A stretch of DNA of 64,000 nt, from the NCBI GenBank assembly GCA_001584585.1, contig LSYV01000033.1:123906-187905 (forward strand). Direction: 5' to 3'. The first letter of the stretch is position 1; the number at the start of each line of letters is the position of its first letter. This document shows positions 12,001 to 30,800 of this stretch, piece by piece. This DNA is from Gonium pectorale. Its lineage: Eukaryota; Chlorophyta; Chlorophyceae; Chlamydomonadales; Volvocaceae. Below the pieces are notes generated by a model, which was given only the letters and a program-made list of their open reading frames with translations, did not search any database and had not been told where the DNA came from. The position numbers and the translations under genes were made by a program.

Positions 12001-15000
12001 CATGGGTGCGGGGCGTGCGCAGCGTCGCAGGAGCGCACGGCGGCGCCCAACCTGCCACTCCTCCCCACAGGCCCGCTCCAGGAACACACTCACAGGTTGC
12101 GACTGATGTCGAACACCGCCAGCAGCCTCAGGTCGAAGGGCGGCTGCGGAATGGTGCCGTTGAAGTAGTTGTTGCCGAGGCGCAGGATGTGCAGCTGCTG
12201 GTAGCTGGCCAGGTCGGGCAGCGGGCCCTCGAGGTTGTTGTTCTGTGAACGGTCGGAATGGTGGGACGGGAGTCAGAGGATGTGGAGGCGGTGCACTGGG
12301 GACACCGAAGAAACATGGTGTAGACAAGAGGCGAGTGGTCGGGCTTCGGGGCCGGCAGCATCCGCCGCCGCAGTCCCCAGCTGTCGCTCTCAAATGCCGA
12401 AGGGCCCGGTCGCAGCCCCGGCGCCAGCCTAGACCCCAAGCCCGTTCCAAACACCACTCGCTGCCCCGCGCCCCGGCCCCCACTCATGCACCTGCACGTC
12501 AAGGTTGATGAGCGACTCGCAGTCTGTGACCTGCAGTCTGCCCGTGAGGTTGTTGTTGGAGAGCGTGAGATCGCGCAGTGGGGACAGCCGCTCCGCCCCG
12601 CCGCACAGCCCGGCCGGCACGCCGCCGGTGAGGCCGTTGCTAGACAGGTCCAGCTCCTGGAGCCGCGTCAGGCTGGTGAAGGAGGCGGGGATGGTGCCCT
12701 CCAGGACTGCAGGGAAAAGGGCGAGGATAGGGGATCGTTCATGCTGGCCAGTGCGATTTGGCGCGAAATGTGGGGAAGGCATAGGCGGGGGGGGCGAGGC
12801 TAACGCGGGGCCCGGGCGTGTGGGCCCAGAGCCGCCGTCCAGTGCGGTAGGGGTGCCGGCTCCCAACAACAACGCAGGGACACAGGAAGCGCGCGCAACG
12901 CTCTGCACGCCGTCGGTACAAGCCCTCACATTGCCGTGGCACCGCCCATCCATGTCCGTAGCACCGCCTGCAGGGGGCTGCAATGCACTGCCGCATCCCC
13001 GTCCCTGGCCGCCACGGGATGCGGCAGACGGCACCGCGGCATGCACCCCGCCATATCAACACCACAAACCGGCCGCCCCCCCCTGTCGTCCTCCTCACGA
13101 AGCATGCCCAGTCCGTTCTCTGCGCCACGGGCGAACCGGCAGCCCCTCCTCGGCTGACAGCAAGTCCCGTTTGGCTCCAACCACCATCCAACCCGTTTGG
13201 CTCCAACCACCATCAAACCCNNNNNNNNNNNNNNNNNNNNNNNNNNNNNNNNNNNNNNNNNNNNNNNNNNNNNNNNNNNNNNNNNNNNNNNNNNNNNNNN
13301 NNNNNNNNNNNNNNNNNNNNNNNNNNNNNNNNNNNNNNNNNNNNNNNNNNNNNNNNNNNNNNNNNNNNNNNNNNNNNNNNNNNNNNNNNNNNNNNNNNNN
13401 NNNNNNNNNNNNNNNNNNNNNNNNNNNNNNNNNNNNNNNNNNNNNNNNNNNNNNNNNNNNNNNNNNNNNNNNNNNNNNNNNNNNNNNNNNNNNNNNNNNN
13501 NNNNNNNNNNNNNNNNNNNNNNNNNNNNNNNNNNNNNNNNNNNNNNNNNNNNNNNNNNNNNNNNNNNNNNNNNNNNNNNNNNNNNNNNNNNNNNNNNNNN
13601 NNNNNNNNNNNNNNNNNNNNNNNNNNNNNNNNNNNNNNNNNNNNNNNNNNNNNNNNNNNNNNNNNNNNNNNNNNNNNNNNNNNNNNNNNNNNNNNNNNNN
13701 NNNNNNNNNNNNNNNNNNNNNNNNNNNNNNNNNNNNNNNNNNNNNNNNNNNNNNNNNNNNNNNNNNNNNNNNNNNNNNNNNNNNNNNNNNNNNNNNNNNN
13801 NNNNNNNNNNNNNNNNNNNNNNNNNNNNNNNNNNNNNNNNNNNNNNNNNNNNNNNNNNNNNNNNNNNNNNNNNNNNNNNNNNNNNNNNNNNNNNNNNNNN
13901 NNNNNNNNNNNNNNNNNNNNNNNNNNNNNNNNNNNNNNNNNNNNNNCAACCACCATCAACCCGTTTGGCTCCAACCACCACTCAACCCTTTGGCTCCAAC
14001 CACCATCCAACCCGTTTGGCTCCAACCACCATCAACCCGTTTGGCTCCAACCACCATCCAACCCGTTTGGCTCCAACCACCATCAAACCCGTTTGGCTCC
14101 AACCACCATCAAACCCGTTTGGCTCCAACCACCATCCAACCCGCGCCCCGCGACCTCCCGACCCGGGCTTGCTCGGCCTCCTGCCCGAGTCCCTTGCCGT
14201 GCACCCACGCACCTGCCCCGCGCCCGGCCCGCGCCCATCCCTGCACCTAGTACGTCGTCCACTCACAGTTGCTCCCCAGCGACAGCACCGCCAGCTGGGG
14301 CAGCTCAGAGAGGTACTCGGGCAGCGTGCCGTACAGCTCTGGGGCCGACAGAGATGCGCAGAGAGGAGGGCGTGAGGGACCGTAAGACCAGCGGTAGGAA
14401 GTTGGGAGCTGCAATGGCCGGCGTGAAGCCTCCTGGACGGGCCGGGGGCAACGCCGGCAAGGAGCGGCCGGCCCATCCCCAGCTGCCAGTCGGCGAGCAA
14501 GTGCGAGAGGCGGCAAGGGCCACAGCGATCGCGCGTTGCAAGGGGCTTACGGTCCCCGGGGGCCGCGGCACCTGCACGCCGGGGCAAGCCCCATCGCGCA
14601 CATCTGCACCTACCCCAACCCCTGCTCTGCCGGCGTGCCGCGCTCCGTATCGCCCGCTGTGTGCGCAAGCTTCCATGCCCATGCGTGCGCATACGGCCCA
14701 AGAGCCAAACAGCTGCGGTGCAATGGCGGTGCATGGCCCACTAGGTCGGGGCCGGTGCAATGCCCACTAGGTTGGGGCCGCGTGCGGCGATGCGCTCCTT
14801 GCAGCCTGGGTGCGACAGCTGCCGCCAGGGCCAGCCCACCGAGCGCTGCTTACCGTTCCCGCCCATGAAGACCTGCCGGAGGTTGCAGGACAGGGCCCCA
14901 AGGGTGCTGCGGCTGAGGACGACCCCGAGCTCCCCTGTGAGCCCGTTGCGGCCCAAGAAGATGTCCGTCACGTTGCCCACGTCGCAAGCGCACCGGCCGT

Positions 15001-15337
15001 GCAGGCACTCCAGCCATCCCGTGTCGTCGTCGGGCAGCACACAGCACGCGATGCCCTCCCAGCAGCAGTGGCTGGGCAGCTGTACGCTTCGCGGAGTCTT
15101 ACGCTTGTCATCAGTCCGCGGGGTGAGGGTGTCGGTGCAGGGGGTGGAGGAGTTCCACAGGGCCTGGTTTGGCCAGGCCACCCCGCTGGCTGCATTGTAG
15201 AGCTGCAGCAGCGCCGCATGCTGTCCAGCTGCCGTGCAATCCCCTTGGCCCGACGCTGGCAGAGCCATGAGTGAGAGGGCCAGGGCGATTCCACACAGCG
15301 CGATGCACGACGCCTTGCCAGCACGAAGAGGGGCCAT
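1..15337 (-). CDS. Receptor-like class III adenylate/guanylate cyclase (LRR ectodomain, one TM, tandem cyclase domains); 3' partial
   Basis: Makes cyclic nucleotide from ATP or GTP at a membrane. Exons, 5' to 3' on minus: 15337-14854, 14338-14267, 12706-12492, 12242-12094, 11752-11579, 11233-11134, about 10909-10731, 10440-10336, 10047-9825, 9723-9506, 9062-8860, 8451-8285, 8084-7997, 7856-7777, 7481-7365, 6960-6750, 6552-6476, 6143-6064, 5700-5484, 5295-5148, 4788-4433, 4187-4128, 3825-3696, 3358-3282, 3002-2089, 1977-1800, 1524-97. All are phase-consistent, giving about 2150 residues, and the protein continues past the left edge. Order: signal peptide (1-31), Cys-rich LRR cap with HCCWEGIAC, plant-type LRRs to about residue 400, more ectodomain, TM at about 645-667, first cyclase domain (VTDIEGYS, EGDSYVLVF, RVRMGIATG), second cyclase domain (MKIGVCEG, INQAARF), long low-complexity inserts, then FRFKGSPEDL. 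An upstream in-frame ATG at 15352 is an alternative start. ATP versus GTP preference is not decided. The exon near 10909 is the least certain. Confidence 0.85.
3619..3686. repeat. Two adjacent tetranucleotide microsatellites in a cyclase intron
   Basis: A GGAC-type run lies at about 3619-3640 and an ACGC-type run at about 3665-3686. Both sit in the intron between cyclase exons 3825-3696 and 3358-3282, close to the splice donor of the first. Confidence 0.75.
9606..9627. repeat. CTG/CAG trinucleotide run in a cyclase exon
   Basis: GCAGCAGCAGCAGCAGCA on the plus strand encodes a run of six leucines on the minus strand (RRRSLLLLLLRCSPQ) in the cyclase ectodomain exon 9723-9506. Confidence 0.85.
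13168..14142. repeat. 26-bp minisatellite array spanning an assembly gap
   Basis: About two units are visible left of the gap (13168-13220) and about eight right of it (13947-14142). The core is GTTTGGCTCCAACCACCATC followed by CAACCC, CAAACCC or CAACCC-like variants, so units differ by about a base in length. The array lies in the cyclase intron between exons 14338-14267 and 12706-12492. The exons join in phase across it (AAC T + TC CTG), so the gap should not remove coding sequence unless a whole exon sits inside it. Confidence 0.9.
13221..13946. other. Assembly gap (N run, 726 bases)
   Basis: Unbroken run of N flanked on both sides by the same 26-bp tandem repeat, so it is probably a collapsed or unassembled satellite. 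The true length is unknown. Confidence 0.98.
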
Positions 15338-15352
15338 AGTGACCGCTTCCAT

Positions 15353-16427
15353 AGAGCTGAGTGCTCCCGTCGCTACCATCAAGTGGACGTAAGCAGAAAG
15401 ACAGCTCTCCCACGGCGGCACCAGTGCTCGGTTGCAGCTAAACCTGGCATGTTGACCCTGATACACGAAGTTCGCTTTAAATAGGACTCAGCTTCATTGC
15501 CATAGCAGTCGGGACGGGCAGGTTGGGACGTCAAAAACTGTTGCCCTAGCTCCGGTTGACATTGCTAGTGTCTTCCCTGTAAGCCAAGCGTTTGTCTATT
15601 GCAGTATGAAACCTAGGCATGGGTGTTTGACGGTTTCGAGCTTAACTCCGTAAGTCACAAAGCACAGCGCAACGCGCATGCAGCGATACTGTATAGGTAT
15701 ACATGTCTACTCGCCATAGACTGGATTGGGGGCTGTACTACATGGCGACGCATGTCGCAAAACACACACGCTCTTCTCAGGCCCCCGACCCCGCCCCCAA
15801 CCCCGCTTCTGAATCCCCACGCAAATGCCCTTGAAGAAATGGTCTAATAAGCGTGTTCAGGTTGCATTCTCAATACGCATGCTTTGGCCAGGACTTGGGC
15901 CCCAATGCCCTCCAAATGTCCTCAGCTGCCTCTTTCGCGGCAGCGCCTGCTCTATTAGGTCTCATGTAGTTTCGTATGCAGGCACATCGCCATCTAACGA
16001 TTCTACTTCAGGCTGGCACTCAGGGGCCGCTCTCGACCACCGTGGCGTCACGTCTTCGCCAGTGAAGGTGAAGGTCCTATCTAGAAGAGCGTAATTGCCC
16101 GGCCCGCGTCTCGCCGTCTCGCCTCCGCACGGAATCCCTGTCCCAGCGCATCACCATATCCCAAACCCCGACAAGCCACCACCGCCGCGAAACTGGCAGG
16201 AGCGTCCCCGAGATATTGCCTCGCTGGCTGACGGTCGAGAAAGACGCCGGCGCCTCAGATTGAGAATTGATTGAGCCGTCGGCTGCCTGGCCGGCGAGGG
16301 CCGGCGTACCTCCCTCACGCCAGCTCCTACCGCTCCTTCCCAGCGCTTTGCAGGCCTTCTATAGTCCGCAATCCATCAGGTGCTTCTAGACTTTGTTTCG
16401 CGAGACACACGACGGACGGCCGCGACG
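15353..16427. other. Intergenic region between divergent cyclase and HSP22 genes
   Basis: Apart from the cyclase TATA-like box I see no coding exon, RNA gene or repeat array here. It should hold the cyclase promoter and the distal part of the HSP22 promoter. Short open frames in it have no recognisable protein features. Confidence 0.6.
15475..15484 (-). promoter_or_regulatory. TATA-like box of the cyclase gene
   Basis: On the minus strand this reads CTATTTAAAG, about 140 bases upstream of the chosen ATG at 15337. It is the only clear TATA-like element close to the start. Assignment rests on sequence and distance only. Confidence 0.4.
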
Positions 16428-16455
16428 GTTCCTGAACCTTGTACCTTGTCGAGAA
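16428..16455 (+). promoter_or_regulatory. Candidate heat-shock element of HSP22
   Basis: GGTTCCTGAACCTTG contains the inverted core TTC-nn-GAA followed by an imperfect third unit (nnTTG). A GAGAAC half-site follows at about 16450. The cluster lies about 60 bases upstream of the TATA box at 16496, the usual place for heat-shock factor binding. Binding is inferred from the motif. Confidence 0.6.
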
Positions 16456-16495
16456 CCGTCCCGTTACGTCCGCGCCGACTCAGCGCCCTGACAGG

Positions 16496-16503
16496 TATAA
16501 AAC
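16496..16503 (+). promoter_or_regulatory. TATA box of HSP22
   Basis: TATAAAAC lies about 150 bases upstream of the ATG at 16645 and just downstream of the heat-shock element. The leader that follows is CT-rich (about 16570-16635). Confidence 0.7.
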
Positions 16504-16644
16504 GCCAGCGCGCAGTGCCCTGCTCCCAACAAGTTTTCTGAGATCAAGCGGTTATCATAAGCAACCTACGCACACTCTCTCTACTTTCTCTCTACTCTCC
16601 TTTGCTCTCTGCTTCCGTCGCTCTTCCCCGTCCACTCTGCCGCG

Positions 16645-18083
16645 ATGGCCCTGACCCTCTTCAACGACCCCTTCATGACCGAGATGGACCGCACCATGAA
16701 CCGCATGCTCAATACCTTCATGCCCGGCATGGGCGGCTGGGGCACCACCACCGGCACGCGCGGCACCACCGCGGGGCCCATGGACCTGTGGCGCGGCACC
16801 ACCGGCACCACCATAACCATGCCCATGGACATCATCGAGACGCCCCAGGTGAGCCCGCGGTTGACGTTGCCAAGCGGCGGATCCGAGCAGCGAAGTTATA
16901 GGCTCTTGGGCCGGGTTCTTGCTTGGCGCATGTCTGGCTGTATTGCTGCAAGAGTGCACGGCGTGTTCGGCCTCTTACGCTTGTTTGCTTGCTGGACCTT
17001 TTGACGCGAACGTGTGTGCGTCCGCGCTTTCCCCCGGGGCATCTTGCATGTCATGCGCCGTCAGCTGGGCCAGCCTTGCCAGCCCTTCGTTCCGCCCAGT
17101 CGCGCTATAGGATACCGCTCGTCCGAACAGCTCCCAGAGCAGCGCGTCGCCTCGCCCCTCGCCCCCCTACCCCGCCTCGCTGTCGACCGACCCACGGGTC
17201 ACTCAGCCGCCGCACCCCCACAACCCCCGCTTACCAAACAGGCCTTTGAGCTGCACGCCGACACGCCCGGGATGACGCCCGATGACATCAAAGTGGAGCT
17301 GCACGAGGGCGTCCTCACGCTCAGCGGCAACCGCAAGGTGACTCGTGACGAGAAGGACCCCACGGGCAAGGTCTGGCGCAGCGAGCGCTCCTCCTACTCC
17401 TTCGCGCGCTCCTTCACGCTGCCCGATAACGTCGACTCCGACAACATTTGCGCCTCCATGGACAAGGGTGTGCTCAAGGTACGCACGCGCGGGCGGGGGC
17501 CTCGGGGCGGGTGGCCTGGGGACCTGCAATGCAGCTTGGGGAGTTGTAGCCGCTTACCGCTCTTTCTCGCCTCTCCGCCTGTAACGTCTCCCCACAGAAA
17601 CAAACCGCGCAGTTGAGGGCGTGAGCGGGGCTGTGCCGAGGGGCCAAACGGCTCGTATGGGCACTTGTAACACACGCACCTTTTAAAAAGATGCTGCGTG
17701 TGTGGGCTGTGCCGTATCAAGGGCGCGGGATCTGGGGCCTGGGCATGTTCGCACGTTTTGTCACGTCGCCATGTGTTGGTGTGACGTTCCCGGCACATTG
17801 GCCAGTTGACCGGCATGGTATGTTCCCAGCCGCGTTCTCATCGCGGCCGGTCGAGAGTTCTCAAGTGGGCGTGTTCACCAACGGCGTCCCTCGTCCTGCC
17901 CATCTTCCATGGCACCCTGGCCCCCAGGTGTGCGTGCCCAAGAAGGAGGTGGAGCCCAAGGCCGAGCCCAAGCGCATCACCGTCAAGGGCGAGATGGGCA
18001 GCTCCCAGATGGGCACCATTGGCGGCGCCACCGGCACCACCACCACCACGGGCGGCACCACCGGCACGGAGGGCCGCATGTGA
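16645..18083 (+). CDS. HSP22: Small heat-shock protein, HSP22/HSP20 family
   Basis: ATP-independent chaperone that holds unfolding proteins during stress. Exons 16645-16848, 17242-17478 and 17928-18083 give 198 residues with all introns in phase 0. Exon 1 encodes the N-terminal arm starting MALTLFNDPFMTEMDR, with Gly/Thr-rich repeats. Exon 2 encodes the alpha-crystallin core: FELHADTPGMTPDDIKVE, GVLTLSGNRK, and SFTLPDNVDSDNICASMDKG ending in GVLK. Exon 3 adds VCVPKKE, the C-terminal I-x-V motif in KRITVKG, and a Gly/Thr-rich tail. The heat-shock element and TATA box upstream support stress induction. The length somewhat exceeds a minimal HSP20 because of the Gly/Thr-rich segments. No transit peptide is obvious, so a cytosolic location is likely. 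Confidence 0.92.
17598..17624 (+). other. Possible alternative terminal exon of HSP22
   Basis: CCCCACAG precedes an in-frame stretch of eight codons (KQTAQLRA) and a TGA. Splicing exon 2 to it keeps phase 0. A TGTAA motif follows at 17666-17670, 42 bases after the stop. Nothing shows that it is used. Confidence 0.35.
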
Positions 18084-18442
18084 AACCGCTAGGTAGCCGT
18101 TGAGGCAGTGCGGTGGCAGCAGAGGTCGATCGGGGGTTTATGGAGGCAGGATGGACGAAGATTTAGGGTGCATAATCTGCCTGCTTGATATGGGGCCGTG
18201 AATGCAGATGGCGGAGCTTGGGATGCGCCCTGGTGGCCGCGTAAATGCAATGCATGTACATTTCTTTCCTACTAAATTGGACTCTTCCTTTACGCATTCG
18301 CATGTATTGATGCGTTGACTTGTCTGCCAGGGCTTTATGACTGCCGCGCCTGCGCTTTTTGGCGGGGTGGTGTTGCCCCTTGCCTGCCTCTGCCACCGGG
18401 ACGGTGCAAGTAACGGTTTATGATTGGACTGCAGCTTTTGGA

Positions 18443-18482
18443 CTGTTGCAACTGGCCGCCGTGTTGCAACTGGCCGCCGTGT
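18443..18482. repeat. 18-bp tandem duplication in the HSP22 3' region
   Basis: Two copies of a unit reading TGTTGCAACTGGCCGCCG stand side by side, just before the candidate poly(A) signal. Confidence 0.75.
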
Positions 18483-18499
18483 GTTGGAACGTTGAAACT

Positions 18500-18504
18500 T
18501 GTAA
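18500..18504 (+). terminator. Candidate poly(A) signal (TGTAA) of HSP22
   Basis: TGTAA, the chlorophyte polyadenylation motif, lies about 420 bases after the HSP22 stop codon. No earlier copy is seen downstream of that stop. Confidence 0.5.
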
Positions 18505-19249
18505 ACCTTACTGCTGGCTGTATTGCCCCACGAGCGACGATCGGAAGCCCGTCGCATCGAATGGCTCTGCACAGCTTGCCGTAAATGGCATTTTGTTCGC
18601 TTTGGCATCGAGAGGAAAGACGCTCGACAGAGTCCCGACGTAAAGCTGTAGCTGCATTTGGCACACTGCGCAGCGCACGGCCCGCTACTAACCGGTACCG
18701 CACGTTTTTCCGACCCAACGGTGCCAACACATGCCCCCTTGTGTTGAAATGTGCGATTCACACGCAACGGCATCCTCGGATGCTAGGATGCAGGCAAGCC
18801 AGCATTGAAGCAAAGTAAGACACCGCATTCCACCTTGACAGAACGCAGGTCAGACGCGACGCGTACCCGGCGCGGTGCAAGGTACGCACGTCTCGTCGTC
18901 AAAGCGAATGCGGTGCGGGGTGCAGAGTTGCAACACATCCAGTGTCTGCTGTAAATGCCACTGCACACGAATGAGCAGAGCAGCATGCCGTTGGCCGACG
19001 CCGAAGTGCTCGTACAGCGTGTCCGTACGGCTTCGTTCATTATCCACCGCTTCCCGCTTTCCGCCCTGGCAAGCATGTCCTGCATCACCCGGTTGAGTCC
19101 CAACAACCCAATCATGGTACGCCGTACAACAATGACAACACACACACCAGGTAGGACATTGTAGCATCGTGGCAACGTCTGAACGCGCCAAGCGCGCAAA
19201 GAACCCCACAATCCTACACCGTACACCCTGGCCCTGCTCCGCCGTGCTA
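18505..19249. other. Intergenic region between convergent HSP22 and LSD1-like genes
   Basis: This stretch lies between two 3' ends. I see no exon, RNA gene or repeat array. It probably holds the 3' untranslated region of the minus-strand oxidase gene. Confidence 0.55.
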
Positions 19250-27304
<8,055 letters not shown>

Positions 27305-27847
27305 TGCCCGTCGCCGCTGTCAGCCTGTCCGCGCCTGTGGCGCAGCAGCAGCTGCTGCTGCGGCGATCAGCAGCAGTATCCGACAACCGCCTTCGCCACC
27401 TTAATTGCCCAAGGCCCGCCGCAACTGCGTACACGTTGAAGCAGCGCTGACCGGAAGAGTGCAAGGGCGAAGAGCGAACGGTGGCGACGCACTTGATCTA
27501 AAACATTCGTATAGCACTATCAGCAAATACAAGCCCTTCGTGCCTGAACGTTTCCTGGATTCTGTCCTGCATTCAGAAAATCGGACTGTGCGTTTCCCTA
27601 GTCCTACACCCCTCCAACACTGTTACGCGACAAAGCAATATCAAATCACTGTTGATATCAACCGTGCCTTCTTGGCAGTTTGCATTTGCTCCCGACACTG
27701 GCAGTCGATTCCCTACGATTCCAAAACACAGACCATTATAGTCGTAAAAATTAGAAGCAGCAGGGTACTTCGCCAAGTAATGCTGCCCCGGGCGGCGCAG
27801 CCCTAACCCAGCACGCTGGAAAGCCCTGGCGGCGCCCAGCTGCAGCC
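27305..27847. promoter_or_regulatory. Divergent promoter region, LSD1-like / SOF1
   Basis: A 543-base stretch separates the two start codons, so it must hold both promoters and leaders. It is clearly more AT-rich in the middle (about 27500-27770) than the flanking exons. I see no TATA box that can be assigned with confidence. Confidence 0.7.
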
Positions 27848-30800
27848 ATGAAAGTAAAAGTTATCAGCCGCTCAGAGGAGGAGTACACGCGTGAGCGTAG
27901 CAGCGACCTACGCAAGGTGCAACGCAACTACGACCCGCTACTGCACCAATTTGAGAAGGCGCACGAGTATACCCGGGCCTTGAATGCCGCCAAACTCGAC
28001 CGCATCTTCGCGAAGCCCTTCCTCGCCGCGCTTCCCCATGACGACGGCATCACATGCCTCGCGCGCAACCCTAAGCTGGTGAACAGCATCGTTGCCGGCT
28101 CAGCCGACGGAGACATCCGCATCTGGGACATACCCCGCGAGCGCACGCTGCGGCGCCTAGTGGGCCACACTGGCGCCGTCAAGGGAGTGTCGTTCGCGCC
28201 CGATGGCGAGACGTGCGTGTCGGCCAGCACCGACGCCACGGTCAAGCTCTGGAAGGTGCCGTATGCTCCTTTCGAGGCCGGTGACGTGCAGGAGGACGCG
28301 CATGCCGTGTTTGAGTTCAGCGGCAAGAACGCATTCCGCGGCATCGACCACCACTGGGACCGGCAGTCCTTCGCCACCGCCTCAGCGGGCGTGGACATCT
28401 GGGACCACAGTCGCAGTGAGCCGGTGCAGACCTTCAACTGGGGAGCGGACACCGTCACGTCCGTGCGGTTCAACCCAGTGAGTCCCTGAGAGGGAGGGGA
28501 GGGGGAGGGAGGCAGGGCAGGAGGACGGAGGCGGAGGGAGCACGGGAGGCGGAGGGAGCAGGGGACGCGAAGGGAGGCAGGGGAGGCGGAGGGAGGCAGG
28601 GGAGGCGGAGGAGAGCAGGGGAGGCGGAGGGAGGCAGGGGAGGCGGAGGGGAGCAGGGGAGGCGGAGGGAGGCAGGGGAGGCGAGGCATCTCGTTGCCGG
28701 CAGAGGCGGAGGGCTTGCCGGGTGGGCTCGCCGGGTGGCATCGGTGTCCATGCCGAGCCTGGGATGCTAATGGTAGGCATGGCAGGGGCCTCGGGGCGGA
28801 GCCGATGAGCGGGCAGCAGGCGCAGCGCTGCCGACAATGAACAGCGGGCACCACAGCGCTGGCGCCCGCCTCCGTTTGTCCAACTTAGCGGCCGCAGCGG
28901 CTGCAAGAAGCGGCGCAGTCATGCCCAGCTCCAGGGCGTAGCGCCAGCTGGAGAGCACGATGGATCAGCTCTCGTTGGGAGCGGCGCCACTGCTATGGCT
29001 GCCCTCGGCAACCTGGAGAAGTGGTCCATCGCGAGTATACCCAGCGCGGTCCGGCCCCCGCCGGCGGCGGGACGTGGAACAGCTGCGAGAGGCCTCGGCC
29101 GCCGCCGCCCACTCCGCCCACTGCTGGCGCCGCCTCCCTCGCGCAGCGGCCTGCAACCCGCCTTCTACGACGCCCTCCCGCCCTCCCTTATCCTGCCCTG
29201 TCACCCAGTACGTCAGGTGCCAGGACCGCGACCCTCTGAACTCCGGCCGCCTTCGGACTTGGGTGGCCCGCCCTCCCACATACACGCACACCCGCCGCCC
29301 CTCCAACTTCCCCGGCAGGCCGAGCCTGACGTCTTTGCCTCCACCGGCGGCGACCGCTCTCTGGCGCTGTACGACCTGCGCCGCTCCACGCCGCTGCGCA
29401 AGCTGGTGATGCAGACGCGCTGCAACGCGCTGGCGTGGAACCCGCTGGAGCCCTTCAACTTCACGGCCGCCAACGAGGACTGCTGCCTCTACACCTTCGA
29501 CATGCGCAAGCTGACGTCGGCGCTGTGCGTGCACAAGGTGAGGCGGCGGGATAACCCCGAATACCCCCATCCCGTACGAAGTCATGTACGGCACGTGCAC
29601 TGGATTATGCGCAGCTGGGTACGGGCGTGCGCCAGTGTGTGTTGGTATGAATGATCCGAAGAGAAGGCCGGTCGTTTCTGATAACAAACCGAAACCCACG
29701 CGGCCCTTCAGGATTTTGTGTCCGCGGTGATGGACGTCGACTACTCGCCAACCGGCCGCGAGTTCGTGGCCGGCTCGTACGACCGCAGCGTGCGCATCTT
29801 CTCCGTCAGCGGCGGCCACAGCCGCGAGGTGTACACCACGCAGCGCATGCAGCGCGTCTTTGCGGTGCGCTTCAGCGGCGACGCCACCTACGTCTTCAGC
29901 GGCTCGGACGACATGAACGTGCGCTGCTGGAAGGTGCGGGGGCTGGGCGGGGCGGAGCGTGTCCGTGTGCGCGTGTGTGTGGTGGGGGCTGGGGCGCAGG
30001 GAGGGAGGTTGAGCGGAGAGGGGAGTCAAAGGAGGTAGGCGCATGCCGTCCCGTTCCCAACCGGGCGCAAGTAAGGGAAGTGGAATGGGGAGCTGGTGGG
30101 GAGTGGCCACGGCAGGGGGTCAGCGAAGTGTCCCGGGCAGGACGGGTCCGTGGAGCAGCGTGTTGCAGGAGCGACCTGGAGGCGACGGAGGATCCTGGAG
30201 TTCCAGCTGCTGTTGCCGTCGCCGATGCGAGGGACGCGCGCAAGCGGCCGGCCGGCGCGTGGGGCTTGAATGGTTCAGATATTGGCTGGCAAAGTCCGCT
30301 ACAAAGGCGCCTCCGAAGGGGACATACCAACTGTGATGGCCATTATGTGCATATTATGTGCATCCAGCGGTCCAAAGCGCAGCCAGCCCTGGCTCGATCA
30401 CTACGCTGCAATGCGGACGGGGATGAACGTCGGGGGCGCGCGTTGCTCCGGACGCCGCTCGGCGCCTCCCAACACCTCACGTCGTCACGCCTTCCCTTTT
30501 CCCTTCCCCGCCCCCGCCCTGCAGGCCAAGGCCAGCGAGCAGCTGGGCGTGCGGCTCCCCCGCGAGAAGCACAAGCAGGCGTACAACGAGGCGTTGCTGG
30601 AGCGGTACAAGCACATGCCCGATGTGGGTCATTCCCGGAGGGGAGGGCGGGGAGGGAAGAGGGGCTACTGGCGCGGCCTTGGGCTTTGGTGGGGGGTCTG
30701 GGGGACATCCGCATACTGGGAGCTGAAAAGGATGCGACGCGCTTTCATGGGGCGTTAACGGGTTGAGGCGAAGGCACGCGGTCGTGTCTACAGGAGCTGC

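Noticed and set aside
12505..14770. Long open frames running through the 13221-13946 gap
   Set aside because: They exist only because N codons cannot be stops. The flanks are cyclase exon antisense and satellite repeat.
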